The notes beneath the pieces were generated by a model. The model was not told the DNA's origin and did not search any database. It saw only the letters and a program-made list of their open reading frames with translations. From Chrysophaeum taylorii (taxonomy: Eukaryota > Sar > Pelagophyceae > Pelagomonadales > Pelagomonadaceae): DNA of 64,000 nt. Where the stretch lies: the NCBI GenBank assembly GCA_029834535.1, contig JAQMWT010000523.1, positions 1-64,000 of the forward strand. The letters are read 5' to 3'. The translations under genes and the position numbers were made by a program. This document shows, in pieces, positions 20,044 through 30,784 of the stretch; the first letter of the stretch is position 1; each line of letters starts with the position of its first letter.

Positions 20044-22887
20044 ATGAGCAGGCGCAAGTCGGCGTTCATTTTTCAGCTCCCGACGACCTCCATAATATCG
20101 GCAACCACGTCGCCACTCGTGGTTATGTCGCAGCCGGCACACGAGTCCATCTACGCCATAGCGCTCATGGTGACGTGCATGTTGGCCATCTTCTCGCTTG
20201 GGCCTCGGCTGGCGTTTGGCCGGGGCAATAGTTTGCGGGATCCGATGCTCGAGGTGTTGTTCTGGCTCCAGCAAGCGTCGAGCGTCGTCTTCATGATCAT
20301 CTACTTGCCAGGGGCATACGTGTTGCATCAGACGAGGCGCCAGGAACAACGAGTACACGCGGAGGTCCAGAAGCGACTTAAGTCGTCGGACTCGCCTCTG
20401 ACGGCTCGCAAGGCGTCGAGGATCTTTCAACGCGTGCTGGAGACAGGCGTGCCGAGATCGCTCGAACTGCATCATCCGATGCACTTATGGGTTCAGGTCG
20501 GGGCCGCGTGCATTCTCCCGATTGCGTGCGATATGTTGTCGCTCGTGCGCAAGTGGCGCCGAATCAAGTGGGTGGGATGTCTCCGGCTCTTGCATTTGTG
20601 CGGATTTCGGCGCCTCTTTTCTGTCCTCGAGGCCAATCTGGTCATTCCGCACTACGTGCCGCCGATGCTGCGGAACGTTCTCTTACTCACTTTCGTCACT
20701 CACCACGCGGCGTGCGGGTTGTGGCTGACGGCGCGGGCGAGGGACTTCTCCGCCACGTCGTGGGTCGGTTATCACAGACCAGACATCATTGACTCGTCGG
20801 CGAACACGCAGTACGTGACTTCGTGCTACTTCGCCGTGGCCACGTTGAGCACGGTGGGCTACGGAGACATCTATCCCGTCAACATAAGCGAGTGCACGTT
20901 TGTGATGACCTACGTGTTCATCAATATTTTTCTGCTCGCCAACATCGTGGGCGACATCAGCGCACTCGCAGCGATGAAGGACACCGATCTCGCCGCGAAA
21001 CGCAATCGAATTTCGCGATTCGAGCGCATGCTCGATCGCGAACGGATCAGCGCCGACGTCGCGTCTGCCACCCTCGAGTACCTTAGACTGGGGCTGAGCA
21101 TGCCGGACGTCGAGATTGACATGAACTCGCTCCCGGCGTCCGTACGCGTGCGAATCCGGGAGGAGCGGTTCGGAGTGATTCTCCGGTCGCTGCCATTGTT
21201 TCGCGGCCTGTCCGCGCGGTTTATCGGTCGATGCGTCGCGCGCGTCGTCGAAGACGCCTACGTCAAAGACCAGGACCTCGTCCGACGTGGCGACATGGCC
21301 TCACGATTGTGCGTCATCGTCGATGGCATCGCGAGTATCGAAATGGTCCCCGACCAGGGTGCCGACGAAGGCACGGGGCGCGGCACGCTGTCGACCACCG
21401 ACGACTCCCTGTCGTGGCGCGCCGACGACGACTCGCGCTCGTGCTCGGTTGCGCTGTTGCAGCCGGGGGCTGTCTTCGGTGCCGAGAGCTTTGTGTGTAA
21501 AATGCACGAGCCGTGGACTGTCGTCGGCCGCACGCTGCTTCGCGTCATCTCGCTCGACGAAAACGATAGCCGCGATTTCGAGCAGTCTTTCCCGACGGAT
21601 TGGTTCCGCCTCCGGAGAAATCTGCACGAATCGATCGTTCAAATGCGCGACGCGACCCAGCAGCTTGCCGACAGCCTGAACCTCAGCAATGCCGAGACTG
21701 CGCCCACAAACCACGTCAAGCTCAGCAAGCTCAACATGAGCCTCGAGCTGCCGTCGACGCTGAAATATCCGTCGTGCATGGGCACCTTCTCGCAGATTGC
21801 AGCGGAGGTCGCATCGAACATCGTGCGCGTCACGGACAAAGCTTCCCACTCGCTCGCGTCAACGTTTTGTCATTACGCGAGCGCCGGCGACGACTTCGAG
21901 CTCAGGCACCTCCTCGCAACGGTCTCGATCAAGGACGTCGGGGCTGACTACGACGGCCGCACGCCCCTCCACCTGAGCGCGGCCTGCGGTCATGTCGACT
22001 GCACTCGCACGCTCATCGAAGCTGGCGCTCCCACCAGCCCCTGCGACCGGTTCGGTCGCACGCCGCTGGTCGAGGCTGTTCGCGCGGGCCATGCAGAGGT
22101 CATCGCGTTTCTTAGAGCCCACGGCGGCAAGCTGTCGCTCCCCGAACACGAACTCGGCCAAATCCTCTGCCACGCCGCGCACGAGGGCGACATCGTCCTC
22201 ATCCGAAACTTTTTGTGAGTTGTCCGAATGTCGTCGTCAGCACCAGCACTACATATTATGTTCACCCACCACTGCAGGGATGCGGGCGCGAATCCAAACG
22301 CCGTCGACTACGATAACCGCAGCGCGCTCATGCTGGCGGCCTCGGCGGGCAACGTCGCCATATGTCGCTACCTCCTCGAGCGAGGCGCGGATCCTCTCGC
22401 CAAGGACCGCTGGGGCCACGTCGCCGCGGACGAGGCCGTATCCAACGGCCACACGGGCGCGCTCTACGACTTGCTTGTCGACAAAGCGAACTGGCGCGTC
22501 GAAAACGGATGCGACGACGAGAATAGTTATGCATCGTCGTGGCGCGTGCGCAGCACTATAAATTCTGATTCCTCGAGTGCCGAGCGATCGTCGTCCTCCT
22601 CGTCGTTTCGGCAGCTGTCGACTGCCAGAGGACACACAACCTACACGGCGTTGGACAGAAGAATCGTCGTGCCGCTCTCAGAAAATTCACAAGAAGAGGC
22701 ATGCGGTCGTAGCAGTGGCGGCGGCGGCGGCGGCGGTGACAGGCCGCCGTCTGCGAGCAGCGTGCGCCCACCCTCAAAAACAACGGAGGAAGAAGAGAGG
22801 AGCATTTGTTGTCGAGCTAGCGAGCGAACACAGAAGAGGAAGAATGTGAGCCCCCCCCCTTCCGACGTGTACACGATGCGCACCTAA
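20044..22887 (+). CDS. Voltage-gated K+ channel with CNBD and ankyrin repeats
   Basis: Plant Shaker/AKT-like layout. Six hydrophobic segments (first near residue 40), an Arg/Lys-rich S4 (RKWRRIKWVGCLRLLHLCGFRR), pore with selectivity filter TVGYGD (about residue 273), S6, a C-linker, a cyclic-nucleotide-binding-like domain (about 385-500, FRGLS...RRGD...LQPGAVFG) and ankyrin repeats from about 610 (DYDGRTPLHLSAACGHVDC, DRFGRTPLVEAVRAGH, DNRSALMLAASAGNVAI). It should conduct K+ at a membrane, with gating influenced by voltage and perhaps ligand. A 63-nt intron (22215-22277, GTGAGT...CACTGCAG) splits an ankyrin repeat; joining gives ...RNFL|DAGANPNA in frame. The C-terminus is Ser/Gly-rich. About 926 residues. 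Confidence 0.88.
22215..22277 (+). other. 63-nt intron in the K+ channel gene
   Basis: Donor GTGAGT, acceptor CACTGCAG, phase 2. Without removal the frame ends at TGA (22216); with removal the ankyrin array continues without a gap. Confidence 0.88.
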
Positions 22888-22943
22888 AACCAAGATCAAA
22901 TCTATTATCATCATCCTGCCTGCCTGCCTGCCTGTATAGACTT

Positions 22944-24452
22944 TTAATAATGGTCGTCGTCGGCGTTCGTGAAGGAGAGGCGCTTGCGGTGTGGGGCGGA
23001 GTGGTGGTGGCGGTCGATTTCAGCAGCAGCGAGGTCGCCGCCGCGGTGGTGGTGTTGCCCGTCGTCGTCGTCGTCGTCGTCGTCGTTGGCCGCGAGGAGG
23101 AGAGGGGCACTTCTCACGTCACCGGGGCGCTCTTGGTGTTGCGGCACCAAGTCGTCATCGTCAGGTTTGTGGTGGTGTGTCGCGCAGAGGAGGAGGACGT
23201 CTGGCGCGCGTCGTTGTTTGAGGAGAAGCGCGAGGTCGTTAGCGGCGGCTCGGAGCCAGGCGAGCTCCGTGTCGTCGAGGTCGGTTCTCGTCCTGAGTTG
23301 CGCCGTCGCGGCCGCGTGTCTCGCGTCGAGGTCGAGGGCCGCCGCTTCGAGGCGGTCGCGTTCCTTCTGAAGATGGGCGATGTCGTCGCGGAGCGCCGCG
23401 ATACCCTCGATATCGAGCCGGGACCTCCGCGCGGACTCGGTTTTGACGCGGGTCGCGCGGTCGTCGGTTGCGCGTGCTTTCGCGTGGACGACGTCCGCGT
23501 CGCGCGCCATGTCCTCGATTTCGAGCTGGAGGTCGGCGGCCGTCGCGCGCGCAGCTTTGAGGTCCTTTATGGCAGCCTTGTGCTCGTTTATGCGCTGTTC
23601 TATGTCCTCCACGGCGCGCCGCGCGTCGACGACGTCGTCGACGGCAAGCGCGCCATCGTAACGCGCCTCCTCGAGGGCCCGTTCCAGCCGCGAGACCTCG
23701 CCGCGCTCGCACCGCAGCCTTTCGCGCAAGCCCTCGACGTCGTCCGCGAGCCGGAGCGCCGCGTCGTTCGGCGAGTCGATCCGGTCCGGTTTTCTGACGT
23801 TCCGGTCGACAACCGCGGCCGCCTCGGCCTCGCGGGCCACCGCCTCCAAATCAACAGCCCGGCGATCCAGGTTCCCCAGCTCGGCCTCCAAGTCCGCGAT
23901 CTCGGCGTCGAGGCAGCCGCAGTCGACGGACGCGTTCCGAGCTTCGTCGCGCTCGTCCGACGTCTGGAACTCGACAGACCTCGTCTCGGCCGCCGCGCGC
24001 TCCGCCGCCTCCTTCGCCGCCGCCGTCGCGGCGAGCTTTTCGTCCCGCGCCTCGCACAGCCCCGCGTACGCCGCCAGTTCCTCTTCGCGAAATTTCGCGA
24101 AGTTTATGATCGCGCTCAAGTTACGTCTCGTTCGCCGCGCGTTCGGCCACAGCCAGTCCCGCAGCCCGTAGTCGCTCACGCCGCACGCCCGCATCATGCT
24201 CGCCGCGTTCCGAAACACCCCCACTTCCACGAGGGCATCCTCGTAGATTTCGGGGTACTCGAGACCCTCCGCCACCGACGTCCCCCGACACCGGCCCACG
24301 CCCATGCACAGCTCCACCAGCCGTTCCGTGGCGCCCCGGATACCCTCGCGGTGCTTCTCGCACTCCACCAGCTCCTCCTCGGAGATCGAGATCTCCAGCT
24401 CGCGCAGACATTGGAGGATCTCCCCGGTCTTGAGCATGGGGAACGAAAACAT
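22944..24452 (-). CDS. NUF2: Kinetochore protein NUF2
   Basis: A 502-residue frame. The N-terminus is the NUF2 calponin-homology-like domain (FSFPMLKTGEILQCLRELEISISEEEL, with NLSAIINFAKFREEE near 115-130), followed by a long alanine/glutamate/arginine-rich coiled coil to about residue 420 and a low-complexity Asp/His-rich tail. NUF2 pairs with NDC80 in the NDC80 complex, which links kinetochores to spindle microtubules. Length is close to the usual 440-490 residues. The tail contains a (GAC)n-type run. No intron. The long opposite-strand frame over this gene is a GC-codon artefact. Confidence 0.87.
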   Translation of the reverse strand: MFSFPMLKTGEILQCLRELEISISEEELVECEKHREGIRGATERLVELCMGVGRCRGTSVAEGLEYPEIYEDALVEVGVFRNAASMMRACGVSDYGLRDWLWPNARRTRRNLSAIINFAKFREEELAAYAGLCEARDEKLAATAAAKEAAERAAAETRSVEFQTSDERDEARNASVDCGCLDAEIADLEAELGNLDRRAVDLEAVAREAEAAAVVDRNVRKPDRIDSPNDAALRLADDVEGLRERLRCERGEVSRLERALEEARYDGALAVDDVVDARRAVEDIEQRINEHKAAIKDLKAARATAADLQLEIEDMARDADVVHAKARATDDRATRVKTESARRSRLDIEGIAALRDDIAHLQKERDRLEAAALDLDARHAAATAQLRTRTDLDDTELAWLRAAANDLALLLKQRRAPDVLLLCATHHHKPDDDDLVPQHQERPGDVRSAPLLLAANDDDDDDDDGQHHHRGGDLAAAEIDRHHHSAPHRKRLSFTNADDDHY

Positions 24453-25654
24453 CGTTGTCGTTTGAATTTATTATTAGGGTTTAGGACTGGTAATAAATAA
24501 ATAAACAAACAAATAAATAAACTAACTCAAAAAAGGTTTATTTTTTACGAGTGCAGAGCGGGTGCGGCAAAAAGGAGGGCAGCAGCAGATCTTAGAGATC
24601 GCTAGGGCGGGGCGAAAGAGCGAGGGAGCACAAACGGGTATCGCCAGCCGCTCATCAGCACCCGCTGATATATATATCCCGTCGTCGTCCACTGCCGCGA
24701 AGGCCAAAATGCGCGTTGTTCTCAAATGCTAATCATCGAGCCGCGCCGATAGCCCATCGCGCTCGCGTACAGCACTATATATTGAGTTTCATTTGATCCC
24801 CTTGATCGCTGCTTCGCATCAAATGCCGATGAGACACAGGACACCGACCGGGTTTCGTGCGGCCAAAGACGCCAAAGCGAACTAATAATAAGTTCGAAGT
24901 TTAGGAGGAGCCCGGCGTTATTCTGGGCAGAACCCGCCTCGGAATTTTTTTGTGGTTTTTAGCAACTGATATTTGGACGCAAAGACCGCGACCTTCCTCG
25001 GTTTCTGCGGCGCTCGTTGCATGCGAAAGGCGGGCGCGAAAAACGTGGTGTGTCGGCACACGAGGTTTGGTCGCCGTAGTAATCATTCAACACCATCTGA
25101 TCGTTATTGCGCGCGACTAAAAGCACCGTGCCGTGCGGCTTCCTGATTTGGGTCGTGCTGGTCGGAAGAATGATAAAGCTAAACCATCTTGTCGAATTTT
25201 GGTTCCTCATAACGCCACTCGCACACTACAGCATATTTGTCCTAGGTTGCGGAAAGATGGAGGTCTCGAAAGCTGCGTCGACCGGGAAAACTCTCCTGTA
25301 GCTCCGGCAGCTCACGACTTTTGCACGTGGGGGTCGTTGTCGAGAGAGCCGTGGTCGCCATTTCCACCACAAATCCGCGGGAGCACAGACGATGTTCGAT
25401 GAGCGGCGGGCCCTGAGTTTGCGCGATGGGGACCGAGGGGTTACCATGCGGAGAGGCCGCATCCACGCTGCGCATGAGTACAAAGTTCTCCAAGGCGCGC
25501 CGACCTCTCGAAGACGAGCCAACAACGAAACGGGCATCGAGAGGATGTCCGTTTATGATTTTAGCCCAAGGCCCTCGAGCGCGCGCACTCCCCTTTTCCA
25601 CGCGAAGGTTTTCTGCCTATTCCGGAGGATGATTAGGATACGCTTCGGCTTCTA
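24453..25654. other. Spacer between two minus-strand genes
   Basis: A/T-rich start (AAATAAATAAAC), then mixed sequence. Small frames on both strands show no domain. Possibly regulatory or decayed sequence. Confidence 0.45.
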
Positions 25655-26923
25655 CTATCTATCCGCAAGGTGAATACGGGCGAACCGCTTCGTCACGACG
25701 ACGTCAGTCCCGCCAGCAAAAACGTGGCAGAGGAGAGCGTCGACCTCGCTGGTGAGCGTCACCGTGCATGGCATGAGCTGGGCCTGGCTCGGGGGCAGTT
25801 TGACGTCGACAACCACGGTGTGCCGGCGGTTGTGGTCCTCCTCCTGGAGCCGCTTGGCCCGGAGTTGGCCGCTCCCGTCCGGCGTCGTCGTGACCTTGCC
25901 GAACTGCAAATTCACGCCCGTGGCGCCCACCGATGCACCACCTCGAAACTCGATGCCGCCCTCAACTCTGGCTATCGTCAGCGGGCACTCGTCGTTCAAG
26001 CCGAGGACCTCGTTGATGAGATTAGCCGCCTCTTTCGGCAGGCCAGGGGAGGCGCCGACGTCGTCGTGGAGCCCGTAATGGGTCTCCGGGCTGTGGTATG
26101 CGCCGACCAATGCGGCGACGACCTCGTCGTCGCAGTCGTGTTGCAACCCGGCGCCCTCGCCAACGCGCAGATCGCCGGCGACTACGGCGAGGACGGCCTC
26201 GCGAAGGTCGTCGGCACTCTGGCAGATGCGGCGGAATCTGAGGTGCAGCGCTTCGCAGCGAGGCCCAGATAAAACCATGCCCGCGGGCCCGATGGCCTCG
26301 ACCCACACCGTTCTCGCGTCGGTGCCCGTCAGCGATCGCGCGATTGTCGAAACTTCCTCGCGCATATCCGGACCGTTCAAGATCTCGCGGATGTCGCCGC
26401 ACGCCTGGCTCAGGCCCGCATCGACGGGCTCGACCCACCACGACGGCATGGCCGGCTTCTCGTAGTGAGTCACATATTTCGCGCTCGCCGGCGCTGCTTC
26501 CGCGGGCTTTGCGATCGCATCGTTGACGACGGTCGCGTCCAGCAAGTGGATGTTATCCAACACACACTGCTCAAAGCCGTCGTCGTCGGTGAAGCACCGC
26601 GTAGGGAACGGCACGGGTAGGAGCAGCGACACGCAGCTCGATTCGTCGCACGACAGTACTTGCAGCTCGAGACCCGTCTCGCGCACCTCGAGCACCGCAA
26701 CCTCCTTAATCGACTCGATCTGGGCGTGGCCGAACGCCGCTGCGAGCCGTCCAAGCGAGTCGAGGTACTCTTTCTGCAGCCGCTCCGACACGCCGAGTCG
26801 AGACATCCCGTCCACAGCCGACATGGCCGACATGCGCGTCGTAGAACGCATCATCATCGCGCCTGGCCGGTAGCCCATCGTGCGCGCAAACATCAGAGCA
26901 AACGCGATTGTCTTGGAGGCCAT
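25655..26923 (-). CDS. Uncharacterised protein with DUF2470-like segments
   Basis: A 422-residue frame with GC-rich codon use like its neighbours. I do not recognise a specific family with certainty. Two segments resemble the C-terminal half of DUF2470 (split-barrel/haem-utilisation-associated): VLEVRETGLELQVL...VSLLLPVPFPTRCF (about 75-110) and WVEAIGPAGMVLSG...LHLRFRRICQSADDLREAVLAV (about 205-240), so an internal duplication is possible. The N-terminus (MASKTIAFALMFARTMGYRPGA) is hydrophobic then basic and could be a targeting peptide; plastid location would fit the family but is inferred. Start chosen at the first ATG after the upstream stop. Confidence 0.6.
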   Translation of the reverse strand: MASKTIAFALMFARTMGYRPGAMMMRSTTRMSAMSAVDGMSRLGVSERLQKEYLDSLGRLAAAFGHAQIESIKEVAVLEVRETGLELQVLSCDESSCVSLLLPVPFPTRCFTDDDGFEQCVLDNIHLLDATVVNDAIAKPAEAAPASAKYVTHYEKPAMPSWWVEPVDAGLSQACGDIREILNGPDMREEVSTIARSLTGTDARTVWVEAIGPAGMVLSGPRCEALHLRFRRICQSADDLREAVLAVVAGDLRVGEGAGLQHDCDDEVVAALVGAYHSPETHYGLHDDVGASPGLPKEAANLINEVLGLNDECPLTIARVEGGIEFRGGASVGATGVNLQFGKVTTTPDGSGQLRAKRLQEEDHNRRHTVVVDVKLPPSQAQLMPCTVTLTSEVDALLCHVFAGGTDVVVTKRFARIHLADR

Positions 26924-28370
26924 TTCCTTCTTGATGTGTTCTCAGTCTCTCTTTTTTATGCGGTCGGTCAAGTTCGGTTTTGTTTCTCAACCGCTCCTTG
27001 ACAACTTTTTCGGATGATCTCGCCGCGGGGTGTCACGTCAAAGTGGGACGTCAGCAGCTTGGGTCCCAGCATTCTTTGTTGAAGAGATACGTCAGAAACT
27101 TTTTTGCTTAAGACCACCATATACTCACATTGTCACAACTGTTGTTGACGTATAGTGAATTTCTGACTTCTCTTGCCGGTGCTATCCCAACTAACTAACT
27201 AACTTCAGACCTCTCCCGAGCATGGGAGCCAGGCCGGACCGACAGGAGCCAGTCCGGAATCACGGGCCTGTAGACGAGGGGCGCCGAAAGGTGGGTCGGC
27301 GGAGAGTGATCATCAAGCTTGTCGCCATGCGACGAGGAGACCGCGATGTGACTGACAACCAACTCGTCGATAACCTTCCGTCTGCGCCCCCCGGCCATAC
27401 CCCGTCCCACTGCGAACGTTCCGGCTGCCAACCGGCCCGCCCGAGAGGCGAATAGGTGCCAACCTACGCCGGGAGGGCGGATGCCCTCGCAAGGCTCAGG
27501 ATTCATGAAGCACCGTCCTCCATCGCAACCACGCGGTCGGCGATCAGGGTAAGTGCTATGCCAACAGCGCTAATAATGCATACGAAACAAGGGGAGGGTC
27601 GACGACGTGTCCTGAAGTGCGCGCAAGACTACTTAGTTCGATTTGACCTTGTACAATGGCCCGGGCCTTATGCACATACCGCGGATTTCGTCTACAGGTC
27701 GTGCCCGGGGCCCAAAAAGTGTGAACTTAATGCCCGCCCGCCCGCGCCGGGTCGGGGGACGACACCACCCGCGGAGTGGGGTGGTGTAAAGGAGGAGGGG
27801 AGTGGTCCGCCGCAGGAGAGGTCATTGTCCCAATATGAAGTACTCCGCGCGAGGGCGAAAAAGGTCGGGTATTCGAGCTATGTGGCCCAACGAAAGAAGA
27901 CTCCTAGTTTCTTGCTCCCCCCCCCCCGCTCGTTCGAGGACGCGCGCGGGAATGTCACCTCCACCTACGTCACCTGGCCGCCGCGGTGCCGCGGCACTCT
28001 GGCGGCTGCTAGGCTCGTGCTTTTTTGCCGTCCTCTGCGAACGAACGACCCATGTACGGCTAGTGCATATTGCGCGCGGCTTGGGGGCAAAGTGCATTAC
28101 GTCGCTTTGCGCGCGGAGGAGGCCAGCGCGAGCAAAGCGTGGTGGGAAGTGTAACTGTTGACGCGAGCGTGGCATGCCTGCCAATACGAACAGCAGCACG
28201 CACGTAAGAGTGGCCGCTGGTGCCCTGCCCGCCCAACGCAGGTCGTCGTGGTCCTTGGCCAGGCCATAATAGAAAAAGCAGGGTAATAAGGTGGACCTTA
28301 TTAGTAAGGTGGTTTCGTGGGGAGGCGGTCTCTTAAAATAAGCCAACGAGATTCGACGACGCGCACGCCG
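26924..28370. other. Spacer with second dispersed-repeat copy
   Basis: No supported gene. It contains the repeat block at 27285-27450 and then GC-rich sequence covered by overlapping frames on both strands (27456-28154 plus, 27822-28346 minus) without recognisable domains. A C-run lies at 27919-27928. Confidence 0.4.
27285..27450 (+). repeat. Dispersed repeat, copy 2
   Basis: Diverged partner of 2267-2450, same orientation. Shared landmarks GTGATCATCA, GTCGCCATGCGACG, CGCGATG, CCTTCCGTCTG, GAACGTTCCGGCT. Confidence 0.6.
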
Positions 28371-29702
28371 CTAAAAGGCGGTCTGAAGTGGCGCCAGGAC
28401 AGGGTCGAGAGCAGCGAGAAAGGCCGTCTCGAAAGCTGCGTCGGAGAAGCGGTGTTGCACGAAAGCTCTCGCGTTGTCGGCCATGCGATTGCGCATACTG
28501 TGGTCGTCAACTAGTGCGGCGATGGCCTTCGCGTATTCCTGGGCAGTCTCAGCCACAAAGCCGCGGTCCTGGTCGGCGCCGACGATGTCGAGGAGCGGTC
28601 CACCCGAAGCGTGGGCGACGGGGACCGCCCGCGCGGCCATCATCTCGACAACGGAGATGCCAAAGTGCTCGAGACGCATCGTGTGGAGGCCCACCGCAGC
28701 TTTGCGCATGTGCGCGACGATTTCGGGTCGCGGCGCGCCGACGAGAAAGCGTACGTTGAGGTCGCGGCGCTTGGATTCGGCCCTGAGGTCCTCGAGGAGC
28801 GCCTCGTCGGCCTCGTGGCGGACGGCGCCGGCGATTACGAGAGTGACTTTTGTTCGGACGTCGTCGGGCAGCGAGGCCCACGCGTCGAGTTGGAGGCGGT
28901 GGTTCTTCTCGGGTCTGAACTGCGCGAGGGAGAAGACGAGGAGATCTTTGTCGCGAGCCGGGAGCGAGCAGAGGTGCTCGGCGTCGCAGGGGGGGTAAAC
29001 GACGCGACAGGGGCGGCGCCATAGGCTTTGGAGGTGCTCTCGCGTCCAAGACGAGTTGGCCGCGACGACGGAAGCGGTGCGGCCAGCCAGGCCGTAGGCC
29101 GTCGCAAAGGCGCGGTAATAAACCAGCTTGAGGGGGGTCAGCCAGAGGCGGCGGTTATTGAAGGCCGTCGCGCGGCTCGAAACGGCGGCGATCATGTCGT
29201 CGGAGATTGTCGGATAGTGCACGTACGCGGCCGTCGCGCAGCCGCACGCGAGGCACGCCACCGGGTACGCGAAGGCGAAGCCGGTGGTATCGACGAGGAG
29301 GTCGGGGGGTACACGGAACACGCACTCGAGCGCAAGAATCATAGATCCGACCGATTGACAAACGAGCGTCGCCACCGGGTACAGCGCCGGCTCGACGAGC
29401 GCCCGGCTCTTTACGTAACAGAGATCGAGGGTAGATGGGATATCGACGCCAAACCGGCTCCGCGCCTTGTCGCGCATCGCCGACGAGGACACGCCGGCGT
29501 CGCCAGTGTAGACGAGGAGCTGTGTTTTGGGGAAGGCCTTCGCGAGCGCAGCGACGCCGACCCACAGCACGCGCTCGCCGCCGCCGCCCGAGGCGCAGTA
29601 CGGGTGCAGAAACGCGATCACCGGCCGCCTTCGCCGTCGTCGTCGCCACCGCAGCACACAGGCGCACGCGCCGACCACGGCCAGGAGCCACCACCACATC
29701 AC
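28371..29702 (-). CDS. ALG11: ALG11 alpha-1,2-mannosyltransferase
   Basis: ALG11 adds the fourth and fifth mannoses to Man3GlcNAc2-PP-dolichol on the cytosolic face of the ER in N-glycan assembly. The 443-residue frame has an N-terminal membrane anchor (MMWWWLLAVVGACACVL), the family hallmark HPYCASGGGGERVLW (about 33-47), VHYPTISDDM, and the GT4 C-terminal donor-binding block GLHTMRLEHFGISVVEMMAA (about 350). Length fits the family (about 420-490). The start codon is 15 bp from the 5' end of Helitron copy C, so the native promoter is probably displaced or supplied by that element. Confidence 0.93.
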   Translation of the reverse strand: MMWWWLLAVVGACACVLRWRRRRRRRPVIAFLHPYCASGGGGERVLWVGVAALAKAFPKTQLLVYTGDAGVSSSAMRDKARSRFGVDIPSTLDLCYVKSRALVEPALYPVATLVCQSVGSMILALECVFRVPPDLLVDTTGFAFAYPVACLACGCATAAYVHYPTISDDMIAAVSSRATAFNNRRLWLTPLKLVYYRAFATAYGLAGRTASVVAANSSWTREHLQSLWRRPCRVVYPPCDAEHLCSLPARDKDLLVFSLAQFRPEKNHRLQLDAWASLPDDVRTKVTLVIAGAVRHEADEALLEDLRAESKRRDLNVRFLVGAPRPEIVAHMRKAAVGLHTMRLEHFGISVVEMMAARAVPVAHASGGPLLDIVGADQDRGFVAETAQEYAKAIAALVDDHSMRNRMADNARAFVQHRFSDAAFETAFLAALDPVLAPLQTAF

Positions 29703-29717
29703 GAGCAGCAGGGGTTA

Positions 29718-30784
29718 TCCTAACTACTAATCGACAGATGTTTGTCTGTCTGTTTGTTTGTCTGTTTGTTTGTCTGTCCCTCGATTTAGGGTAAGGATCA
29801 GGTAGGCACGAGAGTAAGGATCAGGTAGGCGCGAGAGCCAGACAGTGATCCTCCAAGCCGTCTACGGCGACCTCGCAGACTATTTCCACGACCCGCGGCG
29901 GCTCTTTCAGCGCTCCATTCTCACGCCCCGTCGAAACGATGTTGTCGATGCTGACAACGCGCGCATGACCGCGGCCTTTTTTTCCCGAAGACGAGGCGTC
30001 GGAGTTCTTTTTTTCGGCCGACTAGGTTGGGTCGGAAGCCGACGCCTCGCTCTTTACAGTCGAGTTTTCGGGAACTCCCTGACAACCAACGGCATGCTGA
30101 CTTTGATCGCGAGCTTAATGTCTTCGCAACCTCGACCCGTCGCACGGCCACTGCAACGGTACCAGATACATCATCGATCGCGTCGTGTCACCGAGGCTCC
30201 TCCAACCTGTATCCCGTAAGGCCCGCCGACGCCAAACGATCACCAAGAGCCAGGGCCAGACGCCCCGCGAGGTCGGCGTCCTCTTGGCGAAGCCCGTCTT
30301 CTGCCACGTCCAGCTCTACGTGGCTCTCTGTCGATCGGCAACCCCGAGGATATCCTCTTCTGAGTCGACGACTCCACCCTACCCCACACGTGCTGCGCAA
30401 TACCGATAAGCCCCCTCCCGGCGTCTACACGCGCACTGTAGGTGAACTTACTGGGACCAGGTGAACTTGCTGGGGTTTGAGATTGGGACTAGGTGAACTT
30501 AGTGACCAGGTGAACTTACTGGGACCAAGTGAACTTACTGGGGTTTTTAGAGTGAACGCAAAGGCTAGCGGCGTGTACGGATCAAAGCAGCTTAGATTGG
30601 CGGAGGTGAGAGCGACGAGCTCGAAGGAGAGTGGGGTGAGTGGATGTGAGCACGAGTGGGCTTACGCCGAACTTACTGGGGTTAGAGATTGGGACTAGGT
30701 GAACTTACTGGGACCAGGTGAACTTACTGGGGTTAGAGATTGGGACTAGGTGAACTTACTGGCGAACTTACTGGCCTGCACTTG
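29718..30784 (+). mobile_element. Helitron-like copy C, full length
   Basis: A 1067-bp plus-strand copy. 5' flank ..TTA|TCCTAAC; the 3' end CTTG (30781-30784) is joined directly to copy D. It contains the TTTG/TCTG run, the helicase segment at 29845-29970 (VYGDLADYF, ILTPRRNDVVDADN), the second segment at 30185-30370 (TITKSQGQTPREVGVLLAKP, VFCHVQLYVALCRSATPR), then the GAACTTACTGGG repeat tract. The order matches the C-terminus of Helitron helicases, with frame breaks between blocks. Confidence 0.75.

Noticed and set aside
22950-24500. 516-codon plus-strand open frame antisense to NUF2
   Set aside because: It lies exactly opposite a well-matched coiled-coil gene; GC-rich codons remove stops on the other strand. 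Its product is low-complexity Arg/Val with no domain.
27456-28346. Overlapping frames on both strands (232 and 174 codons)
   Set aside because: No recognisable domain on either strand; open because of GC content.
29775-29800. TTTAGGG in the Helitron 5' end as a telomere repeat
   Set aside because: A single unit per copy inside a conserved terminal sequence; not arrayed.
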